A stretch of DNA of 64,000 nucleotides from Haloglomus halophilum (GCF_024298885.1 NZ_CP101167.1:1-64000), one strand, 5' to 3'; shown: positions 9,313 through 18,921, counted from the first letter of the stretch. Notes: generated by a model not told the origin, from the letters alone. A program made the numbers and translations.

Positions 9313-10332
9313 TTAGCGCCGACGCCAGGCGATGTATCCACCCACCGCAGCAATACCGACCACAATCGCAGCTATCGACTGATAGACTGTGGACGCGGGA
9401 CTCCGCCGCGAGTTCCACTCCTCCATCCAGTCCTCTTCGAGTGATTCGGCCCGGTCTTGGACGTCGTCGAACTCGAAGTCGTCGAGGCCGAGTGCTGCGG
9501 TTTGGTTTGCAGCGACAGCCGACTCGTTATGGACCCTCCAGAAGTGTTGTGCCGTCTCATTTCCGCGTTCGGGAACTGACGACACGTTCATCGCGATGGT
9601 CTCGCTCGTGCTGGCCACCTCGCCGAGCGGCTCGGCAATACTGCTGTATCCGAGATGATCCGAGAGATCGTCTTTCGCGTCGAGCGTCGCTGCGTACTGA
9701 TCATAGAGCCGTTGGGGGTCGACGTCAGTTCCGTTCTCCCGCTGTTCGAGCAGTTCGATGAGAGCTGTCGCATTCGACCGGTACGCGGTCGAAGCGTTCT
9801 CGAAAGAGCGAAGTTCCGGGTGCAGTTCGCGTGCGGTTTCGTTGAATTCGGGGATCTGGGGTGCTGCCTCGACTGACGCGTTATAGACCGTCGTCCCGTT
9901 TTCACGGACCGCTTTCATCCGCTCCATGTACACGAGCGTCTCGTTGATTGCAGTGGCCGTCGATGAGACGTTGGTTGCTGCCGTGCTGGTGTTCTGTGAC
10001 GTCGTGCGGAGTTGATTGATGTCTTCCGCTCCGAGGTCTTGAACGGCCCGTCGTTGTGCGAGTGCTGTAAGAACCGCTTCAGCAGTTGATTCCGAGGTGA
10101 CACGCTCACCATTCGTATAGATGTCAATGCCACTGGCCCAGGAGAAGACGTTCTTGTGTTCGTAGACGCTGTACTGTTGTCCGTCAACGGTGATGTCCGC
10201 AATATGGGTCGTGTCTTGGTCCAGCAGTACCGGCTGGGGATCTGACGCTCCCTGCGCAAGGGCGCCCATTGGCGTTGCGCCCACCAAGAACATTATGACC
10301 ACGAGGCTAGTAACAAGTTTTCTTCCGTTCAT
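9313..10332 (-). CDS. Secreted, membrane-anchored glycoprotein-like protein
   Basis: 339 residues. A Sec signal peptide (positive start NGRK, hydrophobic core, ALAQ cleavage-like end near residue 27) is followed by an acidic ectodomain with many N-x-S/T sequons (more than ten) and long helical, coiled-coil-prone stretches. A C-terminal hydrophobic segment (IAAIVVGIAAVGGYIAW) ends in RRR. This fits an exported cell-surface protein anchored at its C-terminus. No enzymatic motif seen; function unknown. Confidence 0.75.
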   Translation of the reverse strand: MNGRKLVTSLVVIMFLVGATPMGALAQGASDPQPVLLDQDTTHIADITVDGQQYSVYEHKNVFSWASGIDIYTNGERVTSESTAEAVLTALAQRRAVQDLGAEDINQLRTTSQNTSTAATNVSSTATAINETLVYMERMKAVRENGTTVYNASVEAAPQIPEFNETARELHPELRSFENASTAYRSNATALIELLEQRENGTDVDPQRLYDQYAATLDAKDDLSDHLGYSSIAEPLGEVASTSETIAMNVSSVPERGNETAQHFWRVHNESAVAANQTAALGLDDFEFDDVQDRAESLEEDWMEEWNSRRSPASTVYQSIAAIVVGIAAVGGYIAWRRR

Positions 10333-10576
10333 CGTCCACGTGTGACCTTACGTTGTGCTGATAAGGAAGGAGATGGAGCGTTACAAATGACGAAACTGTA
10401 GGAAGTCTCCGAGAAGCTGGTCGCTATGTGGTACCTAGCTTTCGGGGAATGAAACTATGAACGAGGAATTATGACTCATCTCTGCTTTCGATCCGGTAGC
10501 AGGGCCAATTCACTCCAAGAAATCGATGTGGATATTTTGCCGTCTCACGTTATGACTCTTATCTCTACCAAACGCG

Positions 10577-11233
10577 ATGACTGCTGGGGGTGGCTGGATT
10601 AATTATATGCCTGGCCGATTCACAACGTGGCGAGGAGATGCAGCGAGTGGTCTCGTTGTTCTTGCTCCGCTTCTCGTCATAGCGTATGTTGTCATATGGA
10701 TATACAGTGTGCTTGCTAGTTTCCCGGTATTGAATGCTGTGCAGCCACCAATCGTTCGCGTCGCAATCGTTCTCGCCGGGTTCGCTGGGCTCGTCTTGGT
10801 CACCGGCTCATTAATGCGGACGACGACTGGAACAATCGTTGAAGCCACACTGGATACGCTCGTGAATCGTATCCCTGGATTGCGAATCGTCTATAACGCC
10901 TCGAAAATGGGAATCGAGACGGTTGTTGACGGCACTGACCACCTACGCACGCCAGTGCGAGTTGAAACGTGGCCCGGGATGTATATGACTGGATTCAAGA
11001 CTGGAAATCGTGCGTCGGATGGACGTGATGTAGTGTTCATTCCGACGGCACCGAACATCACAACAGGGTTTGTCGTTGAACTTGAGACGGAGGACGTAAC
11101 AGAACTCGATGAATCCGTTGAGGATGCCCTCATCCGCATTATTAGTTGCGGGTTTGGAGAAGCCCCACAACCGGATGCTCTAAATGAAGAAGACCGACCA
11201 CCGAACTCACCGTCACCTACGACAACTGATTAA
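10577..11233 (+). CDS. DUF502-family membrane protein
   Basis: 218 residues. Two hydrophobic segments lie near the N-terminus (GLVVLAPLLVIAYVVIWIY and VAIVLAGFAGLVLVTGSLM), followed by the DUF502 core with IPGLRIVYNASKMGIETV, FIPTAPNITTGFVVE and an acidic tail. DUF502 proteins are widespread membrane proteins of unknown function. An internal ATG at 10607 (MPGRFTTWRGD) is a possible start; the outer ATG is kept because a TATA-like sequence overlaps the region just before 10607. Confidence 0.8.
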   Translation: MTAGGGWINYMPGRFTTWRGDAASGLVVLAPLLVIAYVVIWIYSVLASFPVLNAVQPPIVRVAIVLAGFAGLVLVTGSLMRTTTGTIVEATLDTLVNRIPGLRIVYNASKMGIETVVDGTDHLRTPVRVETWPGMYMTGFKTGNRASDGRDVVFIPTAPNITTGFVVELETEDVTELDESVEDALIRIISCGFGEAPQPDALNEEDRPPNSPSPTTTD

Positions 11234-11296
11234 TCCAACGGATTATGATCAACCAAGTCCGGAATATAGCGTCCAACAGGCTTTCGTCGTAAACAG

Positions 11297-11599
11297 TCAG
11301 TACCGAGATAGGGCATAGAAAATAACGACAAGTCCTGCAGTAATAACCAGGCTATCAAGCGTTTGAAGCGCAAGCGATTCACGGGCACCAAGATTGTAGT
11401 CTTGCCGAACACCGAGTTGATAGATGATGTCGAGGAGGCCACCGAGAGTGATGAGTGCGAAACCTCCTGCTGCGAGGCGGAGGCTGTGTTGTTGAATGCG
11501 AAGATAGGCTCGATAGCTGAGCACGGTCAAGCTTCCTCCGGCGATGAACAGGAGTGAATTGGCTACGAGGAAACTCCAGAACTCCGGCGGCTCAGCCAT
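11297..11599 (-). CDS. Four-helix membrane protein (DUF7521-like)
   Basis: 100 residues with about three hydrophobic segments (FLVANSLLFIAGGSLTVLSY, LAAGGFALITLGGLL, SLVITAGLVVIFYAL). Haloarchaea commonly pair such a protein with an ArsR-like regulator, and here it starts just past that regulator's stop codon, in one operon. It may sense a membrane signal for the regulator; that is inference from gene order. Confidence 0.75.
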   Translation of the reverse strand: MAEPPEFWSFLVANSLLFIAGGSLTVLSYRAYLRIQQHSLRLAAGGFALITLGGLLDIIYQLGVRQDYNLGARESLALQTLDSLVITAGLVVIFYALSRY

Positions 11600-11601
11600 G
11601 A

Positions 11602-12039
11602 TTATCCACCACTGAGATCAGACGACGAACTATCACGGTGACGAGAGTCTGCGTTCGTATCGTTTGAGACCTCTGTCGCTCCCTTTTCGAGGTCGTTCCA
11701 GAAATCCGTGAACTTGTCAGAGTAGTCTTTCTTGAGCTGGATATCGATATCGAACTGTCCTTCGTCAACCTGGAACCGTGCCTCCTTGAGACTCGTTCTG
11801 AATCGTTTGTAGTGATGGCCCTCATCGTCGAGTTCCATCTGTTCGTCCAGCATATCGTATTCCTGGAGCGCGTGAATCCGTCGATAAATCGTTGGCTCCG
11901 AGATCCCACAGTGTTCGGCGAGTTCGGTGGCTGACAGGGGTTTGAGGCTGGCTAACGCAAGAATTTGCCGAGCAACCTCGCTCCCGAGGACGTCGAACAC
12001 GTTCTCTGGCTCCCATTCTTTGCTCACAGTCCATGCCAC
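11602..12039 (-). CDS. ArsR-like winged-helix regulator
   Basis: 145 residues. The N-terminal half is a winged helix (NVFDVLGSEVARQILALAS, then the recognition helix region LAEHCGISEPTIYRRIHAL and a wing). The C-terminal part is a helical segment (LKKDYSDKFTDFWNDLEKG) and a polar, probably disordered tail. It is a DNA-binding repressor or activator whose ligand is unknown. It is the first gene of an operon with the membrane protein that follows. Confidence 0.85.
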   Translation of the reverse strand: MAWTVSKEWEPENVFDVLGSEVARQILALASLKPLSATELAEHCGISEPTIYRRIHALQEYDMLDEQMELDDEGHHYKRFRTSLKEARFQVDEGQFDIDIQLKKDYSDKFTDFWNDLEKGATEVSNDTNADSRHRDSSSSDLSGG

Positions 12040-12415
12040 CTCTGCGTTGCTTCCCCGCGTATGTACGATTGAGGGATTGGCTTCACGGTCCGAAGACGTC
12101 CCGCAACCGTTCGTATTCAGTTTTTGCTACGGTTGTCGTATCAATCTTTCCTAATAGTGTCGGGTTCCGTAGTGGAAAGGGGCAGGGGTGGGGAAGGGAG
12201 CTACAGACGAGGGGTGGGCACGACGAATCGAAGGGTACCTCTAATCTGTTTTCAACCGGCTTTTGAGGTATCGTGATCTCCGTTCACCGTGGGTTTCCGG
12301 ATATCATAGATACCCAATCAGAGATTTGAGTTCGTTCCTTGTTAATGGGACTCTGGGATTCGCTATCCGAAACCGTGCTTAACGGAGATACCATTGGCGA
12401 ACGATTGCACGAATA
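12040..12415. other. Spacer with a possible 23-codon ORF
   Basis: Mostly gene-free. ATG at 12345 opens a 23-codon frame (MGLWDSLSETVLNGDTIGER...) whose TAG overlaps the GTG of the next gene (TAGTG). It could be a short coupled peptide, or the frameshifted N-terminus of that gene. Evidence is weak. Confidence 0.3.
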
Positions 12416-12799
12416 GTGCCCGTGCAGGATGTCATATTGAAGCTTTCACTTCTAGACGAAATGCTGACTGAACTCGTTCGTTCTGTTCGCCAATGGATGT
12501 CCGCAATCACGGTCTCGGATGAAACCAAAATCGCCCTTGTTGCGATCGGTGTACTGCTCGTCTTCGGGTATTTCTTCGTACTCCCCCGTCTACGACGTCG
12601 CCGCCATTCCCATCCTGCTATCGCGGTCAAAGCACGGAAGGTGCAACAGGATACCTCAAAAGCAGATGACTGGGTTGTTGTCTGCCAAAACTGTGGCGCA
12701 CGGAATCCCGTCGGATATCGATACTGCCACAATTGTATCAACCGGTTACCTTCGACGGTTCGGAGATCCTGGGACGATGATCGAATGTCTGACCAGTGA
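12416..12799 (+). CDS. Membrane-anchored zinc-ribbon protein
   Basis: 127 residues: an amphipathic N-terminal helix, one membrane segment (IALVAIGVLLVFGYFFVL) followed by RLRRRR, and a C-terminal zinc ribbon CxxC...CHNC (VCQNCGARN, YRYCHNC). This gives a cytosolic metal-binding domain tethered to the membrane. The GTG start overlaps a preceding stop codon; ATG at 12461 is an alternative. It lies 117 bp before cetZ on the same strand and may share its function, but this is not shown. Confidence 0.65.
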   Translation: MPVQDVILKLSLLDEMLTELVRSVRQWMSAITVSDETKIALVAIGVLLVFGYFFVLPRLRRRRHSHPAIAVKARKVQQDTSKADDWVVVCQNCGARNPVGYRYCHNCINRLPSTVRRSWDDDRMSDQ

Positions 12800-12916
12800 A
12801 TCGCCGCGGGGGTCACGTCCCGGGGCATTCGCTCCGACCAGATGTACACCGCTTCACTACCCGAAACCGGGAAACTGGCTTTACAAACTGTTACCGGGTA
12901 GGTAGGGTGGTCCCAT

Positions 12917-14101
12917 ATGAAACTCGGCGTCGTCGGTCTCGGCCAAGCGGGTGGGAAAATCGTTGATGCCCTCCTTGAGTACGATCAGCGAACGAACAGC
13001 CACATCGTCCATGATGCACTCGCGGTCAACACAGCAACGGCTGATCTCAACGCACTCGAGCACGTTCCAGCGGACGCACGGGTACTCATCGGGCAGTCAC
13101 AGGTCGGCGGGCAGGGTGTCGGTGGCGATAATGAGCTTGGTGCCACAATCACCACCGAAGATATCACCGAGATCCAGCACGTCATCGACACGATTCCTGT
13201 CCATGAAATCGATGCGTTTCTCCTCGTCGCTGCCCTCGGTGGAGGGACGGGAAGTGGTGCCCTTCCCGTCGTCGGCCGGCACCTCAAGCAGCTGTATACT
13301 GAGCCGGTTTATGGGCTCGGCATTCTCCCGAGCACCAATGAAGGCGGGCTCTATTCACTCAATGCCGCTCGCTCCTCACAGACTGCTGTCCGGGAACTGG
13401 ACAACCTCCTTGTCTTCGATAACGACGCCCATCGACAGGCAAACGAGTCACTGACGGGCGGATACACAGCGATCAATCGAGAGCTCGCGACTCGCCTTGG
13501 CGTCCTCTTCGGAGTGGGTGACATTGACATGGGAACCGCGAATCCAGAAAGTGTCGTCGATGCAAGCGAAATCATAAACACTCTCAAGGGCGGTGGTGTC
13601 TCCACACTCGGATATGCCTCCCAGCCACTCGACGAGGAGAACGGTGCTGAGTCGGCAGGCCTCCTCTCCCGATTTACGAGTGGGTCTTCCCCGGATTCAG
13701 CTGGGGGAACGAATCGGATAACAAGTCTCGTTCGCCGTGCAACCCTTGGCCGTCTCACCCTCCCAGTCGAACCCGCCAACGTCTCGATCGACCGCGGCCT
13801 CGTTATCGTCGCCGGTCCCAGTGACAGTCTCACCCGTAAAGGAATCGAACGTGGGCGAACATGGGTAGAAGAGCAAACCGGGTGTCTTTCGATACGTGGC
13901 GGTGATTACCCACTTCCAGAGTCGAACACGGTCGCAGTCGTTGTTCTGTTTTCTGGTATATCAGGTGCTGATCGACTTCGAGAATTGCGATCAGTCGGAA
14001 GTGAAGCACAGACCACGAATTCGGAGAGGGCTGGGTCCTCGGATCGCCATCTCGAATCGATTCTTGGAGATGATGCGGACGAACTCGACTCGCTTTTTTA
14101 A
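12917..14101 (+). CDS. CetZ-family tubulin/FtsZ-like GTPase
   Basis: 394-residue tubulin-superfamily protein. The N-terminal Rossmann strand and loop GVVGLGQAGGKIVD bind the nucleotide base, and the phosphate-binding tubulin signature GGGTGSG is at about residues 109-115. NEGGLYSLNAARS and the NLLVFDNDAHR stretch match the haloarchaeal CetZ branch rather than FtsZ. CetZ proteins polymerise with GTP and control cell shape and motility. An acidic tail ends DDADELDSLF. Plasmid-borne CetZ copies are usually divergent paralogues; which group this one belongs to cannot be told by eye. Confidence 0.88.
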   Translation: MKLGVVGLGQAGGKIVDALLEYDQRTNSHIVHDALAVNTATADLNALEHVPADARVLIGQSQVGGQGVGGDNELGATITTEDITEIQHVIDTIPVHEIDAFLLVAALGGGTGSGALPVVGRHLKQLYTEPVYGLGILPSTNEGGLYSLNAARSSQTAVRELDNLLVFDNDAHRQANESLTGGYTAINRELATRLGVLFGVGDIDMGTANPESVVDASEIINTLKGGGVSTLGYASQPLDEENGAESAGLLSRFTSGSSPDSAGGTNRITSLVRRATLGRLTLPVEPANVSIDRGLVIVAGPSDSLTRKGIERGRTWVEEQTGCLSIRGGDYPLPESNTVAVVVLFSGISGADRLRELRSVGSEAQTTNSERAGSSDRHLESILGDDADELDSLF

Positions 14102-15219
14102 TACGACATTCTCCCCCAATTTCGGAATGCGCGTCCTCCTCCTTGAGGGCGTTCATGAGTACGCATCTCCGAAAAAATAATCAGCTATTGCTTTACTCGA
14201 CTCGAAGAGTCCATCAATATGGAAGTAACGTGCTTCACCTGAAGGTTGACCAGTTAGAGGAGCGTTGGGATATACTCCACAAGCGATTCCAAGAGACGAT
14301 TGACCGAAAATCGAACACCCGTGTTTCAGCTGTTTTCTGTACCTCACTCGAGTAATGGTCCCCGTCGTGTTCGAATCTCGTCGCCGGGCTACTCCCCGGA
14401 ACCATCAAAACGTAGCCGCGGTCAGCCTTCGCGATGCCGTCATCCTAATCGTTTCCTCAACAGTCACGTCCCGAGCCTTGTCCTCCTCAACGAGTGTCTC
14501 GGGAGGATCGTTTTCTTGAGACGACAACGACCTACTGAACAGAAAGCAAGAACTGGGCAGAGCCTCCGGAACGTCCCAGAAGTTCGGGGCAGAGCAGGAT
14601 ATCCGCTGACACCGAGAAAGCTAAACACAGAATACTCAGGACCTTGCCGTCCATCCCGGACAAGATATCGAGTACGTGATCGTCGACGACGAGAAATCCT
14701 CGCGGGACCGCGTTGTCCTCGCTCACAAAGAGATCGACACCTCGATGCATCTCCTTACGATACGCAGCTGGTCCGAGCTGTCGAGAGTATACTGTCTCGC
14801 TTTGACTGGAACTAGAACGACATCCGGCGTGAGCTCAGTGGAACACATGTAGTCGGTATCACGGACTGAACCTGACGAACCCCCTCCCCCCTTTTTCGAG
14901 TTGTAAGTCGCGGGGAACAGGCTATCCAAGACGTAGTGTAGCGAGAGTTGAGGTAACTAAAGTTGGTGTAGAGGTGGTAAGACGCGATAATACGCGGGAT
15001 GAGAACCACAAGCGAGATGGAGTCGTTATCTACATCCCGAGACATCAATCGTCTAGCTCAGCTAGACGATATATTCTATTCGTCTCTAGTACGGTTATGG
15101 TAAGATAGGGTGTGACATAAACTTTCGCATATCTAGTTGTGAGTTGGAAGATTAGACACTCAACCTATCTATCGTGCATATTCGCCACTATCGGCTGCTT
15201 TGCAGTCCCTCTTGCTGTT

Positions 15220-15272
15220 CACCCCCTCCCCGAGGCTACGAGTTTACAACTCGAAAAAGGGGGGAGGGGGTG
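15220..15272. repeat. Extended origin box with inverted G/C tracts
   Basis: CACCCCCTCCCC at 15220-15231 is the reverse complement of most of the G-rich tail of the box at 15243-15272, so this box sits inside an imperfect hairpin. It is the longest box in the array and probably the strongest Orc1 site. Confidence 0.55.
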
Positions 15273-15383
15273 AAACATTTGAGATCACCAAAGCGGCTTC
15301 ACCAGCAATCATATCCGAAACCTGGTATTCCTCTCACTCGTGAACGGATTCTACGAGCGTCGTTCGTTCGCAATCATTCTGGC

Positions 15384-15734
15384 GCTTACTACTCGAAAAC
15401 GGGGAGTGTGAGAAAGACCGTATCACCCTGAGCATCATTCACAAAATCCGGATTATGTGGATTTTGCTCCGAGACCCACCTCGACTCACTTCTCCTTACA
15501 ACATGAGGGTGGGAGCATCGAACCAGGTGTGTTACCGCCCCCAACATCTTACAACTCGAAAATGGGGGGTCCGGGTCATCGAGGAAGTTCGACGATAGCG
15601 AGCTTCGTCGAACCGTTACAACTCGACAACGGAGGGTGATAGATTCCGAAGACGGTATCTGACTCATCCAGAGGATACGGGTCTGTAGTCGTTAGATAGC
15701 CTGTTTTCGCCCGGTTACAACTCCACAAGGGTCC
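15384..15734 (+). repeat. Origin box array upstream of orc1
   Basis: Four plus-orientation copies of TTAC(A/T)ACTCGAAAA plus a G-rich tail, at about 15384-15411, 15548-15575, 15615-15639 and 15713-15734. The last two are degenerate. The last one touches the orc1 promoter, which suggests that Orc1 represses its own gene. Confidence 0.75.
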
Positions 15735-15748
15735 ATATTTTTATACCC
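15735..15748 (+). promoter_or_regulatory. orc1 promoter TATA box
   Basis: ATATTTTTATACCC lies about 25 bp before the ATG at 15769, the distance expected for a leaderless haloarchaeal transcript. A degenerate origin box abuts it on the upstream side. Confidence 0.65.
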
Positions 15749-15768
15749 AGAGTTCGAGGGGGTTCATA

Positions 15769-17268
15769 ATGGGACGAGAGGGACGTAGAGCAGGATCGAA
15801 TAATCCGGAAGGTGAGGAGGGTGGTGAATCTTCTGCTGCTGATCCTGAAAACCCCGAATCGATGGATGAGGAGGTGGAGTCTCCTGGCACGTCACAAGCG
15901 ACCTTCGGAAACGGATCAGATCCCGCCGATTCGTCTCAAGAAGCAACTAACGGCGACGGTGGCGGTATCTCAATTCGTGATCGGCTCCAAACCGAGTCGT
16001 CCGGTGGGGTATTCGCGAACAAAGACCTCGTCCGGTCAGATACCATCATCGACGAGGATCGTATCGTCGGTCGTGACGACCAGCTAGGCCGTGTCGTCGA
16101 CAATCTAAAACCGATCCTCCAGAATGAGGGGATCCCCGATATGCTTCTGAGTGGTCCCTCTGGAACGGGGAAATCGCTCATCATTCATGCAGTCTGTAAA
16201 CAGATCGTCGAACTGTGTGAATCCCAAGGCAAGACCTTCGGGGTCATTTCAATCAACTGCGAGGGGCCGAAGACCGCAGATCGGGCTGTCTATCGGTTAG
16301 TCAAAGCTGCTGCCGACGACCTTGGCGTTGATCCTGGTGTTCCCCAAACCGGTGTCTCAACGGATCAGAAGCTGGAGCGACTGTACGAACTGATGCGAGA
16401 GTATTACGACGGTGTCATCTTCATTCTCGATGAAATCGATATGCTCGAGGGACCGTATCAGGAGGCAGAGTACAATTCTCTCATCTACCAGCTTTCACGG
16501 GCTCGCAAACTCGCTGACTTTGATGGTCCCATCTCGCTCACGACGATCACGAACTACGCCGACTTTATGAAGGACCTCAACAGCCGCGCACAGAGTTCTT
16601 ACAACCCTGACGATATCTTCTTCGACGATTACGATGCGAACCAACTCCGTAGTATTCTCCGCAACCGGCGGGACGCCTTCAAGCCAGACTCACTTGCAGA
16701 TGACGTTGTTCCGCTTGTTGCTGCGTTCGGCTCCCAAACGCACGGGGATGCGCGGAAAGCGATTGATCTCCTCAGATGGGCTGGCGAATTAGCTGAGCGG
16801 CGTGGAGCTGACACAGTTACCGAGACTGATGTCCGTGAAGCCCAGGAGAAATACACCGAAAACCGCAAGCTCCGCCATATCAGCGGCATTTCAACTCAAA
16901 AGAAACTCTCTATCTACGCCGTGGCGGCGACGGCCAACTACGCAAGAGAACATCCTGAGTGGATCCCAGCTGGACCTGCGTTCAAGACGTACCAATTCAT
17001 TGCTGATACGATGGACGCAGACCAGTACAGTCGCGAGACGTTCGTAAATCACGTCACAGAACAGAGTACGTACGGTGTGTTGGACTTCGAGCGTCGGGGC
17101 AAGGGGCGAGGCAGAGGAGTGCATATGTATTTCTCCCTCTCCGAGGATCCGGAAACGATCATGGAGACGATCCGTGAGGATTCCCGGTTCGAAGATCTAG
17201 CTCACGAAGAGGCGACTATCAGCGCGGTTGTCCGCGAACGGCTGAAGCAGTTCCGGAGTAAGAACTAA
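15769..17268 (+). CDS. orc1: Orc1/Cdc6 replication initiator
   Basis: 499-residue AAA+ ATPase that binds origin boxes and loads the MCM helicase. An acidic low-complexity extension of about 70 residues precedes the AAA+ core, with Walker A GPSGTGKSL at about residues 127-135 and Walker B FILDEID near 217-223. A sensor/arginine region with NSRAQSSY and a C-terminal winged helix (about 400-499) follow. It is somewhat longer than chromosomal Orc1 proteins because of the N-terminal extension. Origin boxes on both sides indicate that it serves this replicon's origin. Confidence 0.93.
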   Translation: MGREGRRAGSNNPEGEEGGESSAADPENPESMDEEVESPGTSQATFGNGSDPADSSQEATNGDGGGISIRDRLQTESSGGVFANKDLVRSDTIIDEDRIVGRDDQLGRVVDNLKPILQNEGIPDMLLSGPSGTGKSLIIHAVCKQIVELCESQGKTFGVISINCEGPKTADRAVYRLVKAAADDLGVDPGVPQTGVSTDQKLERLYELMREYYDGVIFILDEIDMLEGPYQEAEYNSLIYQLSRARKLADFDGPISLTTITNYADFMKDLNSRAQSSYNPDDIFFDDYDANQLRSILRNRRDAFKPDSLADDVVPLVAAFGSQTHGDARKAIDLLRWAGELAERRGADTVTETDVREAQEKYTENRKLRHISGISTQKKLSIYAVAATANYAREHPEWIPAGPAFKTYQFIADTMDADQYSRETFVNHVTEQSTYGVLDFERRGKGRGRGVHMYFSLSEDPETIMETIREDSRFEDLAHEEATISAVVRERLKQFRSKN

Positions 17269-17288
17269 TCCCGCCTGTATTCACCCCA

Positions 17289-17443
17289 CACTTACTACTC
17301 GAAAATGGGGGGTGTCCTTCGTCGGGATGTCTCGTTACTACTCGAAAACGGGGGGTGGGTGAGTCAAGAGATTTGACGTGCCGGTCGATGTACTGTGGTA
17401 TCTCCTTGCCCTCTCCCATTTACAACTCGAAAACGGGGGTGTG
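17289..17443 (+). repeat. Origin box array downstream of orc1
   Basis: Three plus-orientation boxes at about 17289-17317, 17334-17361 and 17419-17443. Each has the core TTAC(T/A)ACTCGAAAA followed by a run of five or six G. They match the upstream set and are better conserved than the boxes at 15615 and 15713. Confidence 0.78.
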
Positions 17444-17532
17444 TTCTACGATTTTCTTGTCGCCGATACCATCGATGATACGGAGACCGTGGGGAAACGA
17501 CGGCAACGTAGGGTGGGAGCCCCGAGTTGAGT

Positions 17533-17859
17533 TCACTCGTCGGGATTCACCGGTCCTTTGTACTTCGATGTCACTGAATCTCCTTCCCGCCACTGCCAGT
17601 AGTAGTAGCGGTTGTCGTTGATTTCCTTGATCGTGATCGTCGCCTTCGCTGGCACGTCGTCCGGGAGGTCATCGGGGCGCTCCTCGACGTCGGCGGCGGC
17701 CGCCTCTTCCTCCTCGAGACGAGCTTCACGCTCCTTGTATTCGGCCAACGCCTCGGCGTAGCTGGCAACGTCCCGAAGATGCTCCGATGAGGCTTCGTTG
17801 AGCGTGTTGACGATCTCCGTTGGGAGGTTCGCCGGTGGGGTCGGGGGTTCGTAGGACAT
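17533..17859 (-). CDS. Small coiled-coil protein (DUF6788-like)
   Basis: 108 residues: a proline-rich start, a long Ala/Glu coiled coil (about residues 25-65, YAEALAEYKEREARLEEEEA), and a C-terminal beta segment with NDNRYYYWQWREGD and a KYKGP motif. The last part resembles a small DNA-interaction module seen in archaeal plasmid proteins. It is the first gene right of the origin and diverges from a regulator; function unknown. Confidence 0.65.
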   Translation of the reverse strand: MSYEPPTPPANLPTEIVNTLNEASSEHLRDVASYAEALAEYKEREARLEEEEAAAADVEERPDDLPDDVPAKATITIKEINDNRYYYWQWREGDSVTSKYKGPVNPDE

Positions 17860-17873
17860 CGGCTGCTCTCGTG

Positions 17874-17914
17874 TTAACCAACACTATCCGCGACTCCATA
17901 GTTTTGTTGGTTAA
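17874..17914. repeat. TTAACCAACA inverted repeat, copy 1
   Basis: TTAACCAACA at 17874-17883 and TGTTGGTTAA at 17905-17914, arm starts 31 bp apart, between divergent genes. First of six copies in the window. Confidence 0.8.
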
Positions 17915-17997
17915 GACGATGGAGACGGTTCTCACGATGGCTGTCTGTAACACTACTCGAAACTTGTTTATAAAGAAGTTTCCTACTATGTTACACC

Positions 17998-18921
17998 GTG
18001 CTCCGGCGCATCGAGCTTGAGGTCCTCGCCACGGTCGACCGCGGCGACACGATCTCCGAACTCGCGACGAAGCTCGACCACAGCGAGAGCTATCTCTCTC
18101 GTGCCGTCGGGGACCTCGTCGAAAAGGGACTCGTCTACACGGAACGCGATGGCCGGCGAAAACGAGTCGTCCCGTCGGATGCTCGTGCCGTTGAACGCTA
18201 CCAGGACCTCGTCCGCCAGCACTCCCACATCGACTTCCCCGAGCTACTGACCGGCAAAGCACTCGAAGTGCTGTACTACCTTGACCAGCCGCGAACTGTC
18301 TCCGAGATCGCCGACCGGAGCGACAACTACCGCAACACGATCAACCGCGTCCTCAAGCGGTTTCGTGATCGTGGGCTCGTCGGGACCGTCGAGGGCCACT
18401 ACGAGTTCAACGCCGACTTCGACCGCCTCCACGCGGTCGCACGTGAACTCGCACACCATCTGCATCGCTCCCGCCTCGAAGCCGTCGCCCCGAAGGGCAC
18501 GATTCTCTGGGAGGACTACGACGAATTCCTCGCCCAGACCGAGACGGAAATCGACGCGGAGGCGTTCCACGAAACCGGCCTCGCTCGATTCGCCGCCTTC
18601 GACCTCCAGTTCCTGCTCACCGGCCACCGCTACTACGTCTACTCCGAAGACCTCGACGTAGTCTCGCCGGCGGAGCTCTGCTGTCACACGCTGTTAATCG
18701 ACGATGGCAGCCGCCACCGCTCGTACTGTCTCCTCCTGCTCAGCCACGTCGACGTCGACGAGGAGAATCTCCGAGAGCAGGCAGCGAAATACGACATTGA
18801 AAACGAAATCGACGCCTTGCTCCGCTACCTTGAGACGCACGGTGAGGTCGCAGATGACCAGCTTCCGGAGTGGGACGAGTTCCAGGAGCTGGCGGCTGAC
18901 TACGAGGTACGACTATCCTGA
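17998..18921 (+). CDS. Two-domain winged-helix regulator
   Basis: 307 residues with two helix-turn-helix units. The first is about residues 3-55 (TISELATKLDHSESYLSRAVGDL with a basic wing) and the second about 85-130 (TVSEIADRSDNYRNTINRVLKRF). A C-terminal domain of unknown fold follows (FLLTGHRYYVYSEDL, CCHTLLIDDG). The GTG at 17998 is the only start that includes the whole first helix; TTTATAAAG at 17969-17977 is its likely TATA box. An inverted repeat lies upstream. A candidate plasmid transcription regulator; target unknown. Confidence 0.75.
   Translation: MLRRIELEVLATVDRGDTISELATKLDHSESYLSRAVGDLVEKGLVYTERDGRRKRVVPSDARAVERYQDLVRQHSHIDFPELLTGKALEVLYYLDQPRTVSEIADRSDNYRNTINRVLKRFRDRGLVGTVEGHYEFNADFDRLHAVARELAHHLHRSRLEAVAPKGTILWEDYDEFLAQTETEIDAEAFHETGLARFAAFDLQFLLTGHRYYVYSEDLDVVSPAELCCHTLLIDDGSRHRSYCLLLLSHVDVDEENLREQAAKYDIENEIDALLRYLETHGEVADDQLPEWDEFQELAADYEVRLS

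Larger units (their letters stand above)
14102..15768. other. Replication origin region, no protein gene
   Basis: 1.67 kb without a convincing gene, upstream of orc1/cdc6. At 14881-14907 a minus-orientation origin box, and at 15243-15272 a plus-orientation box, share the core TTACAACTCGAAAAAGG followed by a G run. They face each other across about 330 bp (14908-15240) that is more AT-rich than its surroundings, with tracts such as GATATATTCTATTCG. Opposed origin boxes around an AT-rich unwinding element, beside orc1/cdc6, is the standard haloarchaeal oriC layout. The left 750 bp of the spacer holds nothing identifiable. Confidence 0.8.

Noticed and set aside
17874-17914. TTAACCAACA repeats as ordinary terminators
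   Set aside because: Copies also lie upstream of genes, the loop is 20-22 nt with no inner pairing, and no T run follows.
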